Shown: piece by piece, positions 17,105 to 25,653 of the stretch
Layout: each line of letters begins with the position of its first letter
Position numbering within the stretch: position 1 is the stretch's first letter
NCBI GenBank assembly: GCA_029821735.1
Contig: JALGSU010000021.1
Coordinates: 124,001-188,000 of the forward strand
DNA: 64,000 nt
Origin: Candidatus Zipacnadia bacterium
GTDB lineage: Bacteria > Armatimonadota > Zipacnadia > Zipacnadales > UBA5352
Direction of reading: 5' to 3'
Program-made: the position numbers and the translations under genes
The notes under the pieces: model-generated
Databases searched by the model: none
Seen by the model: the letters and a program-made list of their open reading frames with translations, nothing else
What the model was told of the DNA's origin: nothing

Positions 17105-19076
17105 CTAGTAGACGCGCCGGGTGCTGTGGTACTTGGGCCCGTAATAGCTCGAGTGCAGTGAGTCGATCACCACGCCGCGACGGCTGTTGGCGGCGTGAAT
17201 GAACTTGTCGTTGCCGATGTACAGCCCGACGTGCGAGGGGCCTGAGCGATAGGTGTTCTTGAAGACAACGATGTCGCCTACCTGCATCTGGTCACGTGGC
17301 ACGTATGTGCCCTCGGAGGCCTGCGTCCGGCTGGACCGGGAGATGCGGACCCCGAGTTGTCGGTAGCAAAACGAGGTGAAGCCGGAGCAGTCGAAGGTTC
17401 GCGGGCCGGAGGTGCCGCGCACGTAGCGGCAGCCCATGTAGTCCATCGCCAGTTCCACGGCCTTGCCGCCCAGACTGGAGGGGGCCGGCACGTAGTCGCG
17501 GCTGCCCGGTGCGGCTCCGCTGCCCGCGTTCTCGTCGCCGCCATCGAGGCCCTGGCGCGCACGGCGTTCCTCGCGCGTGTCGACGAGCCAACTCGCCATC
17601 CAGCCCGTGGCGCCGTTGTCCAGCGCCACCTTGTACCAATCGCCCTCTTTGTCGAGGATAATGACCTGGGTGCCGAGCGTGGCCTCCGCCAGTTCCTTCT
17701 CGTCAGTGCCCGGGCCCGCGCGCAGGTTGACCTCCGGGCGGGCGACCCAGCCCGCTCGGACTGCTATCTTCGCGTCGCCCTGCTGGACCGTCACGTCCTC
17801 GCCGGGGCCCTTGAAATTCTGCCCTCGGCGGTCTTCACTTTGCACCAGTGGCCGCTGAGTTCCAGCACCTGGACCTTGGTGCCTTGGCTGAGGCGCGTCT
17901 TGACGTCATGGTCGGTGCCCGGACCATAGCGCACGTTGACCGAGTCCTCGCCGATCCAGCCACTGACGTCCTCCAGAGTCTTTCGCTCGCCACTTGGGGA
18001 GCCGGCTGGGGGCGTGCTCGGCCGAGAGGTGCTGCCGGAAGGGGTTGACGGGCTGGTCGTGCTCCCGGATGAACCCGAGACACCCTCTATCTTCACCAGG
18101 TCGGACCGGATCCAGCCGCTGGCGCCGCCGTGCACGGTTACCTTCGACCATCCGTTGCTGGTCTCCGTAACATAGAGGGTCTGACCCTCGACGACCTTCG
18201 CGACGATCCGGTTGTTGGTCCCGGCGCCTGAGCGCAGATGCACTGTCCCCTGCTGCCTGATGAGCCCGGGCGGGGACAGGAACCGCTCTCGAATTTGACC
18301 AGGTCGGCATGAATCCAGCCTTCCTCGCCACCATGAACGGTCACCTGGCACCAGTCGCCCCGGCGCTCGGTGACATAGAGCGTCTGCCCCTCAACGACTC
18401 TGGCTTTGATGCGGTAGCTGGTGCCTGGTCCGGAGCGTAGATGCACGCGGTCGCCGCCGACATAAGCCTTGGCGGTGCCTGTCGCGGCGCACGATTCAGA
18501 TGCTGCGGTGCCCGTAGCAGTGCTGCCGGCAAGCTGTCGGCCGCGGTCTGCATTCATCTCCAGCATGTCCTGACGCACCCAGCCATAGCCGCCGGGAGTG
18601 CGACACTTGCGCCAGTCATTGCGGATCTCGACGACGTAGACTTTGGTGCCCTGTTCCAGCTGACCGCGCGGCTGGTAGCTGGTTCCGGGGCCTGAACGCA
18701 CGTTCACCCCGTCCGCCTTGATCCACGCGGGCATGGCTTCAGTGTTGGTGGAGGAAGCGCCCTCGCCCGCTGTTTCGGCGAGTTTGCGACCTTTGTCTGC
18801 CGAGAACTGCAGCAGTGGCTCGCTGATCCAGCCCCACTTGCCGTTCGGGAGCTTGGCCCAGCACCAGTTGTTGGCGAAGGCAGTCACGTAGACCTTGGCG
18901 CCCTGGGTGAGTGAGCCGATGAGATTGCGGTCGGTGCCCGGGCCGGAGCGCACGTTGACCTTCTCGGGGATGACCCAGGCGGGGTAGACCTTGCCTGCAA
19001 GCGCCGGCGCCTGCCAGCTCGCGCCCAGCAGCAGGATGCCCCCGATCAGAAGCAGTTTTCGCATTGAGTGCCGCAT
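17105..19076 (-). CDS. secreted NlpC/P60 endopeptidase with six SH3b repeats, two apparent frameshifts
   Basis: The ATG at 19076 leads into a signal peptide (KLLLIGGILLLGASW..ALAG). Six bacterial SH3 repeats follow, each with a NVRSGPGT-like core: cores near 18950, 18690, 18430, 18220, 17920 and 17720. A C-terminal NlpC/P60 domain has catalytic DCSG, then SHVGLYIG and IHAA. Such proteins cut peptidoglycan stem peptides. Two frame changes are needed: at the CCCC run 18247-18250 between repeats 3 and 4, and near 17815-17830 after repeat 5. The full product would be about 655 residues. The first break lies at a homopolymer, which suggests sequence error. A strong promoter lies at 19137-19166. 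Confidence 0.85.
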
Positions 19077-19136
19077 AGTAGTGCCGTCTCTTCTCATCAG
19101 TGGGTGTGGCCTCCATGGGTCACGCTGCAATGTATG

Positions 19137-19166
19137 ATTATAGCTGTCGCTCAGATGGACTGTCAA
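19137..19166 (-). promoter_or_regulatory. sigma70-type promoter for the NlpC/P60 gene
   Basis: On the minus strand TTGACA (19166-19161) and TATAAT (19142-19137) are separated by 18 bases, about 60 bases upstream of the start at 19076. It diverges from the arginine-operon promoter 43 bases away. Confidence 0.8.
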
Positions 19167-19208
19167 TAAGACACGCAAACACCCCCGCCCCCGGTCAGGG
19201 AAGCTCTC

Positions 19209-19237
19209 TTGACCGAGGTCAGGCGGTGTGCTATACT
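19209..19237 (+). promoter_or_regulatory. sigma70-type promoter of the arginine operon
   Basis: TTGACC (19209-19214) and TATACT (19232-19237) are spaced by 17 bases. Predicted transcription start is about 19244, giving a roughly 210-base leader before argC that holds the leader peptide and terminator. The 376-base gap 19077-19452 is thus filled by two promoters and the attenuator. Confidence 0.8.
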
Positions 19238-19283
19238 CATCGACGCTTTCAAGACGTAACTTGTTCACATGAGGACAGTCCCT

Positions 19284-19340
19284 ATGATCCCTGCTGATAG
19301 CATCCTCGACCTGTACTGTGTTGTGCGCGCCAGGCGGTAG
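19284..19340 (+). CDS. arginine-codon leader peptide upstream of argC
   Basis: An 18-codon ORF, MIPADSILDLYCVVRARR, ends in Arg-Ala-Arg-Arg-stop (CGC GCC AGG CGG TAG). GAGGA lies eight bases before the ATG, a good ribosome site. It lies in the leader RNA of argCJBD and is followed by an intrinsic terminator 40 bases later. That placement, with regulatory codons at the end, is the classic design of an amino-acid-biosynthesis attenuator, where ribosome speed over the Arg codons reports charged tRNA-Arg. Inferred from sequence only. Confidence 0.75.
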   Translation: MIPADSILDLYCVVRARR

Positions 19341-19348
19341 CGCATAAC
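19320..19348 (+). promoter_or_regulatory. leader-RNA hairpin enclosing the Arg codons
   Basis: GTTGTGCGC (19320-19328) pairs with GCGCATAAC (19340-19348), nine pairs with one G-U, around an 11-base loop that contains the last Ala and Arg codons. The loop run GGCGG (19333-19337) is complementary to CCGCC in the 5' arm of the downstream terminator. It is a candidate pause or sensor hairpin. I did not find a clean separate antiterminator. Confidence 0.55.
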
Positions 19349-19378
19349 TGGTCGTGTACCATCAGTAAGGCATCATCT

Positions 19379-19410
19379 GTGCCGCCCGACGTTGGAGGGG
19401 CGGCATTTTT
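19379..19410 (+). terminator. intrinsic terminator (attenuator) in the argC leader
   Basis: TGCCGCCC (19380-19387) pairs with GGGCGGCA (19398-19405) around a 10-base loop, followed immediately by TTTTT. It stands 43 bases before the argC start and after the leader peptide, so it must be read through for operon expression. Confidence 0.8.
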
Positions 19411-19452
19411 CGTATCTGCGGTCTATCGCGCATGACAGGGAGTGCATCTGCA

Positions 19453-20487
19453 ATGACCAAAATAGGCATATTTGGCGCAGCGGGCTATGGCGGCATCGAG
19501 CTGGTGCGCATGTTGCTCGCTCACCCGGAGGCGGAGATCACTTACATCGGCGGGAGCAGTACGGTCGGTAAGAATCTGGCTGATCTGTACCCCCACCTGA
19601 CCGGCGCAATCGACATGACCATCCAGGAGAGCGATGTGGCCGTCGCCGCTGAGGCAGCCGATTTGCTCTTCTTCTGCCTGCCTCACGCGGTCGGCGCGGC
19701 CATGGTCGCCGAGGCCATCGAGGCCGGCCGGAAGGTCATCGATTTCTCCGCCGACTACCGCCTGAAAGACGTAGCGACCTACGAAGCATATTATGAGACC
19801 CATCCGGCTCCCGAGCTGATCGAGCAGGCAGTATACGGTCTGCCCGAACTACACCGCGAGGCGATCGTGCAGACGCAGCTATGCGCGGTGCCGGGCTGCT
19901 ATCCGACGGGGGCGACACTCGCTCTGGCACCCGTATGCGCCAAGGGTCTGATCGACCCGAATCGCATCATTTTCGACAGTAAGTCCGGCACATCGGGGGC
20001 AGGCAAGAAGCTCAGCGAGACGGTGCACCACGCCGAGGTCAATGAGTCGCTGTCGGCCTACAAAGTCGCCGCACACCGCCACGAGCCGGAGATGGTTCAG
20101 GAGCTGTCGTTCTTTGGCGAGAACGTGTGCGTGACTTTCACGCCCCACCTGATGCCCATAACGCGTGGCATCCTGACCACCGCTTACGCTGAATTGTCCA
20201 AGGACATGAGCGTGCCCGAGTTGGTTGAGCTCTATCGCGACTTCTACGATGGCGAGCGCTTCGTGCAGGTGCTTGACCCAGGCAAGCTGCCGGGCGTCAA
20301 GCACGTGACCGGCTCGAACAATTGCCACATTGGGCTTGCGGTGGACGAGGACGCGGGCCGCCTGGTCGCTGTTTCGGCGATCGATAACTTGGTCAAGGGA
20401 CTGGCCGGGGCCGCCGTGCAGTGCATGAACCTGATGTGTGGCTACCCCGAGGAAACCGGCGTCGCGCAGTACCCGATCTGGCCCTGA
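19453..20487 (+). CDS. argC: N-acetyl-gamma-glutamyl-phosphate reductase
   Basis: 344 residues. ArgC reduces N-acetylglutamyl phosphate to the semialdehyde with NADPH, the third step of arginine synthesis. The N-terminus KIGIFGAAGYGGIELVRML is the Rossmann nucleotide site; the catalytic Cys149 lies in AVPGCYPTGATLAL; and a conserved KHVTGSNNCHIG is near the C-terminus. The ATG at 19453 (AGGGAG upstream) fits the family better than the ATG at 19432. First gene of argCJBD, under the attenuator described at 19284-19410. Confidence 0.96.
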   Translation: MTKIGIFGAAGYGGIELVRMLLAHPEAEITYIGGSSTVGKNLADLYPHLTGAIDMTIQESDVAVAAEAADLLFFCLPHAVGAAMVAEAIEAGRKVIDFSADYRLKDVATYEAYYETHPAPELIEQAVYGLPELHREAIVQTQLCAVPGCYPTGATLALAPVCAKGLIDPNRIIFDSKSGTSGAGKKLSETVHHAEVNESLSAYKVAAHRHEPEMVQELSFFGENVCVTFTPHLMPITRGILTTAYAELSKDMSVPELVELYRDFYDGERFVQVLDPGKLPGVKHVTGSNNCHIGLAVDEDAGRLVAVSAIDNLVKGLAGAAVQCMNLMCGYPEETGVAQYPIWP

Positions 20488-20510
20488 CGCGCATCGAGGA
20501 GACGGACAAT

Positions 20511-21719
20511 ATGGATGACAAGAGCTTCAGTGTTGTTGACGACGGTCTTCTGATCGCGAAGGGCTTCGTGGCAGCGGCCATGTCGGCGGGCATCAAGGAC
20601 GAAACGCTGGACATGATGCTGCTGCACTCGCTGCGCCCGGCCGCGGCCGCGGCCACCATCACGTCGAATCAGATGCGGGCGGCGCCCACCTACGTAACTG
20701 AGGCCCGAGTTGCAGACGGCTCGGCGCGCACGGTCATCGCCAACTCCGGCAACGCCAACGCCGCCACCGGCTCGCAGGGCATGGCGGACGCCGAGAGAAT
20801 GGCCGACCTCGCCGCCGAAGTGACTGGCGTGGACAAGTCCGAAGCGCTCGTCTGCTCCACCGGACGCATCGGCATGCCGATGCCGATGGACAAGATTGAG
20901 CCGGCCATTGTGCAACTGGCCGATGAACTCAGCCGTGACAGCGCACACGAGGCCGCGCGCGCGATCATGACCACCGACTCAGTGCCCAAAGAAGTGTCGG
21001 TGACTTTCGAGGCCGGCGGCGCGACGGTTGGGCTGGGCGGCATCTGCAAAGGCGCGGGTATGATCTGCCCGAACATGGCGACCATGCTGTGCTTCATCGC
21101 TACTGACCTCGCCATCGAGCCCGGTCTGCTGGACGAGGCGTTGCAGGCGACGGTCGCCCGCTCCTTTAACTGCATCTCGGTGGATGGCGACATGAGCACC
21201 AACGATACGGTGATCGTCCTCGCCAACGGCGCAGCGGGTAACGAGATGATCGCCTCCGCTGCCGATCCGGGTTACGCGGAGTTCGTCGAGGCACTCGGCT
21301 ACTGCACCGAGCAGTTGGCCAGAAAGATCGCGGCCGATGGCGAAGGCGCGAGCAAGTTCGTGACGGTGAAAGTCACGGGAGCGGCCAGCTACGATGACGC
21401 GTACGCAGTGGCTCGGCACGTCACGCGCTACAACCTGCTCAAGACCTGTATCTGGGGCGAGGACTTCAACTGGGGGCGCATCGCCGCAGCGGTGGGGGCG
21501 GCCGGTGTTGAGTTGGACCCGGCCCGTGTGGAGATACGGCTGGTCGGCATCACCGCCTTGGACGGTGGCGAGCCGGTTCCGTATAACCTCGATGACGCCG
21601 CCGACGCGGTCAAGGAACAGGAGATACTCATTGAGGTGGATCTAGGCGCGGGGCTCGAGCACGCGACCTGTTGGACGTGCGATCTGACGCCCGAGTACGT
21701 GGAGTTCAACGCCACCTGA
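20511..21719 (+). CDS. argJ: bifunctional glutamate N-acetyltransferase / ornithine acetyltransferase
   Basis: 402 residues. ArgJ transfers acetyl from N-acetylornithine to glutamate, closing the acetyl cycle, so no argE is needed. The precursor self-cleaves in the ATML motif: here KGAGMICPNMATML with Thr191 as the new N-terminal nucleophile. Other matches are ANSGNANAATG and STGRIGMPMPM. GAGGAG precedes the ATG at 20511. A longer frame from 20421 overlaps argC and is not credible. Whether it also uses acetyl-CoA cannot be told. The C-terminus ends EYVEFNAT, close to the usual family ending. Confidence 0.96.
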   Translation: MDDKSFSVVDDGLLIAKGFVAAAMSAGIKDETLDMMLLHSLRPAAAAATITSNQMRAAPTYVTEARVADGSARTVIANSGNANAATGSQGMADAERMADLAAEVTGVDKSEALVCSTGRIGMPMPMDKIEPAIVQLADELSRDSAHEAARAIMTTDSVPKEVSVTFEAGGATVGLGGICKGAGMICPNMATMLCFIATDLAIEPGLLDEALQATVARSFNCISVDGDMSTNDTVIVLANGAAGNEMIASAADPGYAEFVEALGYCTEQLARKIAADGEGASKFVTVKVTGAASYDDAYAVARHVTRYNLLKTCIWGEDFNWGRIAAAVGAAGVELDPARVEIRLVGITALDGGEPVPYNLDDAADAVKEQEILIEVDLGAGLEHATCWTCDLTPEYVEFNAT

Positions 21720-21754
21720 ACACACCGCGCATGCAGACGACAGAGGTGACTAGA

Positions 21755-22633
21755 ATGACCGATATAGTCGAACGTGCCGAGGTGCTCATAGAGGCGCTGC
21801 CCTACATCCGACGCTTCCGCGGCGCCAAGATCGTCGTCAAGTATGGCGGCGCGGCGATGACCGACGATGCGCTCAAGCGCAGTGTGTGCACTGACATCGC
21901 GCTGCTGCATTACGTCGGCATGAAGCCCGTAGTGGTGCACGGCGGCGGGCCGATGATCAGTGACATGATGACGAAGCTGGGCCTCGAGCCCAAGTTCGTC
22001 AACGGCCAGCGGGTGACCGATGAGGCCACCATGTCGATCGCTGAGATGGTGCTGGTGGGTGGCGTGGCCCAGGATCTGGCCGCGAACATCCAGCGGGCCG
22101 GCGTGCCGGCGGTGGCGCTTTCGGGGCGGGATGGCTGCACGCTTGGCGCATGCAAGCTGCAGAGTCCGGATGGCGCCGATCTGGGTCAGGTGGGGGAGAT
22201 ATCGGCTATCAATCCCTCGCTCATCAACGACCTGACGGACGCGGGCCACGTCGTCGTGCTCTCGCCCATTGGCGGCGGCGACGATGGCGGGCCGCTGAAC
22301 ATCAACGCAGACCATGTGGCTGGCAAACTGGCGGCAGGCCTCGGAGCACGCAAGCTTGTCGTGCTGAGCGACGTCCCCGGTCTGCTCGCCGACCCGGAGG
22401 ATCCAGCATCGTTGGTTAGCGAACTGACGCTGGCCGAGGCCCGTGACATGATGGGAACCGACGTCGTGACCCGGGGCATGATCCCCAAGCTGCAGAGTTG
22501 CATTACCGCGCTGGAGGGCGGCGTCGAGCGCGCCCACATGATCGACGGTTCGCAGCCGCACTCGATCCTGACTGAATTGTTCTCAGAGGGCGGCATCGGC
22601 ACAATGCTCTACGCTGAGCCCGCCGGTCACTAA
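21755..22633 (+). CDS. argB: acetylglutamate kinase
   Basis: 292 residues. ArgB phosphorylates N-acetylglutamate, the usual arginine-feedback point. Amino-acid-kinase motifs are KIVVKYGGAAM, VVHGGGPMIS and DGGPLNINADHVAGKLA, with the C-terminal regulatory lid segment MIPKLQSCITALEGGVERAHMIDG split over the last 60 residues. The N-terminal segment before the kinase core is long enough for the hexameric, arginine-sensitive type. GAGGTGA precedes the ATG at 21755. It lies 35 bases after argJ. Confidence 0.96.
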   Translation: MTDIVERAEVLIEALPYIRRFRGAKIVVKYGGAAMTDDALKRSVCTDIALLHYVGMKPVVVHGGGPMISDMMTKLGLEPKFVNGQRVTDEATMSIAEMVLVGGVAQDLAANIQRAGVPAVALSGRDGCTLGACKLQSPDGADLGQVGEISAINPSLINDLTDAGHVVVLSPIGGGDDGGPLNINADHVAGKLAAGLGARKLVVLSDVPGLLADPEDPASLVSELTLAEARDMMGTDVVTRGMIPKLQSCITALEGGVERAHMIDGSQPHSILTELFSEGGIGTMLYAEPAGH

Positions 22634-22658
22634 TGACAATACCCCGAGGGGGAGCGAG

Positions 22659-23846
22659 ATGACCAACAAAGAGATCGCGGAACTCGCGAAGACATACCTC
22701 ATGCCCAACTACGCCCCGCCACCACTGGCTTTCGTCGAGGGCAATGGGTGCATGTTGACGGACGCCGACGGTAACGAATACCTGGACTTCGTCGCCGGCA
22801 TCGCCACCTGCGGCGTGGGGCACGGGAATGCTCGCCTGGCGGACGCAATCTGCGAGCAGGCGCACCGCATAATCCACACCTCGAACCTGTACCAGATCGA
22901 GCCCCAGGCGCGGCTTGCTGAGAAGCTGTGTGGCCTGTCGTTCGCAGAGCGCGCGTTCTTCTGCAATTCCGGGGCAGAGGCGAATGAGGCGGCGATCAAG
23001 CTCACCCGCAAGTGGGCTGGCGGGCGCCTCGCTGATGGGCAGCGCACTATCGTGACCGCCCTGAAATCATTCCACGGTCGCACTATGACGACGGTCACCG
23101 CGACCGGGCAGGAGAAGTATCAGAAAGCCTTCCTGCCGCTGCCCGAGGGCTTCCGCTACGTGCCGTTCGACGATATCGAGGCCATGCGCTCCGCGGTCGA
23201 TGATAGCGTCTGCGCCATCATGCTCGAACCGATCCAGGGCGAGGGCGGCATTAATGTGCCCGACCCCGACTACCTGCCATCGGTGCGGGAGTTGTGTGAT
23301 GAGCGCGGCATCCTCCTGATCTTCGATGAAGTGCAGACTGGGATGGCTCGCACGGGCAAGTGGTTTGACTACGAGCACGAGGGCATCGAGCCTGACATCA
23401 TGACGCTGGCCAAGTCGCTGGCCGGGGGCTTCCCAATGGGGGCCTGTCTGGCCAAGGGCGAGGCCGCGGTAGCGTTTGAGCCCGGTGACCACGCGTCAAC
23501 CTTTGGCGGCAACCACCTCGCATCGGCGGCCGCTCTGGCGACCATCGGGATCATCGAGGACGATGGTCTGGTGGAGAATGCCCGCGAGATGGGCGCGCTG
23601 CTGGTGGAGCGCTTCACCACGATGGCGGAGAGCAACTCGCGCGTGGACCACATTCGCGGCCGGGGTCTGCTGCTTGGCCTGCAACTTGCCGACGACGGTG
23701 CGCGCGACCTGCAGGCAGCCTGCTTCGACAATGGTCTGATAGTCAACGCGATCGGCGACAGCATACTTCGCTTGGCGCCGCCTCTGTGCGTGAGCGCGGA
23801 GGAGTGCGAGCGCGCAGTGGCGACGATTGGTGAAGGCCTGTCGTAG
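22659..23846 (+). CDS. argD: acetylornithine aminotransferase
   Basis: 395 residues. ArgD is a PLP-dependent class III aminotransferase making N-acetylornithine from the semialdehyde and glutamate. Typical motifs are FVAGIATCGVGHGN, the CNSGAEANEAAIKL pyridine-ring region, FDEVQTGMARTG, and the Schiff-base lysine in MTLAKSLAGGFPMGA. GGGGGAG precedes the ATG. It is the last gene of the operon, followed by a strong terminator. The operon thus covers glutamate to ornithine; argF, argG and argH are not in the window. Confidence 0.96.
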   Translation: MTNKEIAELAKTYLMPNYAPPPLAFVEGNGCMLTDADGNEYLDFVAGIATCGVGHGNARLADAICEQAHRIIHTSNLYQIEPQARLAEKLCGLSFAERAFFCNSGAEANEAAIKLTRKWAGGRLADGQRTIVTALKSFHGRTMTTVTATGQEKYQKAFLPLPEGFRYVPFDDIEAMRSAVDDSVCAIMLEPIQGEGGINVPDPDYLPSVRELCDERGILLIFDEVQTGMARTGKWFDYEHEGIEPDIMTLAKSLAGGFPMGACLAKGEAAVAFEPGDHASTFGGNHLASAAALATIGIIEDDGLVENAREMGALLVERFTTMAESNSRVDHIRGRGLLLGLQLADDGARDLQAACFDNGLIVNAIGDSILRLAPPLCVSAEECERAVATIGEGLS

Positions 23847-23882
23847 GCCGCTGAACTTGGGCGCGCGATCTGGGTACAATGA

Positions 23883-23913
23883 AGAGGCCCCACCAAATGG
23901 TGGGGCCTCTTTC
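23883..23913 (+). terminator. strong intrinsic terminator after argD
   Basis: AGAGGCCCCACCA (23883-23895) and TGGTGGGGCCTCT (23898-23910) are exact complements around a minimal loop, followed by TTCGTTT. The opposite strand also reads into T-rich sequence, so it may serve the convergent gene that ends at 23937. Confidence 0.85.
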
Positions 23914-23936
23914 GTTTGTTGCAGTAGGGGTCAGTC

Positions 23937-24656
23937 TCAGAAGTCGGTCGAGGCGTTGACACCCCAGGCGAAGTCATCGTCAAGCAGACCGATTTCGGTC
24001 GCCAGCCACTCGGCCCACCAGTAGGAGGCCGAGGCATTGATGTTCTCGCCGTCGTGCTCGACCATGATCCGCATGAAGTCAAACGGAGTGAAGTCGATGC
24101 CGCCGAAGATGCCGTCGAGCGGTGCGCCCGGGATCTCGACGTCGCCATAGCCGACTGTGGCGCGCAGCAGCGCCGTGCGGTCCTCGCGCAGCACCAGGTC
24201 CTTGGTGACTGTGACGAAGAGCACGCGGTTGAGCTGGTCGCCAATGTCATGCGAGCCGAATGCCACGTCGGGCAGGTCGGGGTTGTCGAGCAGTTCGGCC
24301 AGGTTCAGATTGTACTTGGCCTGGAAGAGTGTCTCGTCCGCGTCCACGAGCTGCGTCACGCCGGCCTCGAGGCCATCAGTGATGCCTACGTTGGCGCCCC
24401 AGACGTCCATCCAGTCCTCGCCACCGGGATCGTCCACGTTGACGCTGTGGAAGTGCCCCTGCAGCGACTGCGGGACTACGGTCTGGGCTGTTGGGACGAC
24501 GATCATCCCGGTCGAGCCATACCAGCTGGACTTGGCTGCGTCACGGACGTCGTCCGCGCCCCACATATCGTCTGTGTCCCAGCCTTGTGCGCCAGCGAAC
24601 GACGCGGATACAACCAGTGCCGCCACAATTGCTGCCATGAGCCATGCGGTTCGCAC
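23937..24656 (-). CDS. YjbH-like exported beta-barrel protein
   Basis: 239 residues from the GTG at 24656, which lies eight bases after GGAGG; GTG at 24665 and TTG at 24662 are too close to it. A signal peptide (WLMAAIVAALVVSASFAGAQG) is clear. The mature part starts near GSTGMIVVPTAQ and has alternating amphipathic strands with aromatic ends, terminating in F, as in outer-membrane barrels. The STGMIVVPTA-like start resembles YjbH-type proteins linked to exopolysaccharide. It suggests a diderm envelope. It is shorter than full YjbH proteins. Confidence 0.65.
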   Translation of the reverse strand: MRTAWLMAAIVAALVVSASFAGAQGWDTDDMWGADDVRDAAKSSWYGSTGMIVVPTAQTVVPQSLQGHFHSVNVDDPGGEDWMDVWGANVGITDGLEAGVTQLVDADETLFQAKYNLNLAELLDNPDLPDVAFGSHDIGDQLNRVLFVTVTKDLVLREDRTALLRATVGYGDVEIPGAPLDGIFGGIDFTPFDFMRIMVEHDGENINASASYWWAEWLATEIGLLDDDFAWGVNASTDF

Positions 24657-24815
24657 GCTCAACACCTCCGGTCAGTGATCGGTACGCCTGCAGACTGCCA
24701 ATTTGCGGTCAGTATACACGCGGCAGCGGGGCGCGTCAAGCTAAGGTGAAAGCCAATGCGACGCCTGCGGCGGGCTCGCCCGGTCGACCCGTGGGGCAAG
24801 CCTGCGGCCCTCGTC

Positions 24816-24845
24816 TTGCGCGCGCGACCCGGAGGGTGCTATAAT
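24816..24845 (+). promoter_or_regulatory. promoter for yebC
   Basis: TTGCGC (24816-24821) and a perfect TATAAT (24840-24845) are spaced by 18 bases, 43 bases before the yebC start. Confidence 0.65.
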
Positions 24846-24888
24846 CCACGTTCGTTACGCAGACACCGAAAGTCAGGGAGTGGCTCAG

Positions 24889-25644
24889 TTGGCAGGACAC
24901 TCCAAATGGGCAAACCGGGTGCACCGCAAGACCCGGCAGGATGTTAAGCGGTCCAAGCAATTCTCAAAACTCTCGCGCGCCATCACGGTCGCGACGCGTG
25001 CCGGCGGGGGCGATCCTGACTGGAACCCCCGGCTGCGAACCGTCATCGACAAGGCCAAGAGCTCGGAGATGCCGGCTGATAACATCGAGTACGCGATCAA
25101 GCGCGGCTTGGGTGAGGTCGACGGCATCGACTTCGAGGAGGTCACCTACGAGGGGTATGCGCCCGGCGGGGTGGCCCTGCTCATCGCGTGCCTGAGCGAC
25201 AACAGCCAGCGCACCGTCGCCGAACTGCGCAATGTGCTCAAGAAGGCAGATGGCACGCTCTCAGGCGCAGGCTCGGTCATGTGGATGTTCGAGCAGAAGG
25301 GCGTCATAACCGTCCCGCGGGCCGAGGTAGACGAGGACAGCCTCTTCCTGGTCGCGGCCGAGGCCGGCGCTGAGGATGTCTTGTCCGAAGACGAGGAACT
25401 CTTCGAGGTGCGCACGGCGATGGCGGATTTCCATGTCGTCTCGCAGGCTCTTCGCGAGGCAGAAATCGCGATCGAGCGCGACGAACTGGCCATGATCCCC
25501 GCCAGCACGGTCGCCGTCCCCGACGGCGAGGCTGGCAAGCTGCTTGGGCTGCTCGACACGCTTGAGGAACACGACGACGTGCAGCAGGTGTTCGGCAACT
25601 TCGAGATCTCCGACGAGGCCCTCGAGGCCCACTACCAGGAGTAG
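24889..25644 (+). CDS. yebC: YebC/PmpR family protein (TACO1-like)
   Basis: 251 residues. The TTG at 24889 is chosen because it gives the family start MAGHSKWAN exactly and lies eight bases after AGGGAG; the GTG at 24880 adds three residues. The three-domain YebC architecture is visible: KWANRVHRKTRQD, then the IEYAIKRGLGEVDG and VTYEGYAPGGVALLIAC segments, and GSVMWMFEQKG. The family has been described as transcription regulators and, more recently, as ribosome-associated factors easing polyproline translation. It has its own promoter and is followed after nine bases by a creatininase-family gene. Confidence 0.92.
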   Translation: MAGHSKWANRVHRKTRQDVKRSKQFSKLSRAITVATRAGGGDPDWNPRLRTVIDKAKSSEMPADNIEYAIKRGLGEVDGIDFEEVTYEGYAPGGVALLIACLSDNSQRTVAELRNVLKKADGTLSGAGSVMWMFEQKGVITVPRAEVDEDSLFLVAAEAGAEDVLSEDEELFEVRTAMADFHVVSQALREAEIAIERDELAMIPASTVAVPDGEAGKLLGLLDTLEEHDDVQQVFGNFEISDEALEAHYQE

Positions 25645-25653
25645 GTGAGGCCA

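Noticed and set aside
19241..19452. T-box or tRNA gene upstream of argC
   Set aside because: No T-box AGGGUGG core and no tRNA-like TpsiC arm; the leader-peptide attenuator explains the region better.
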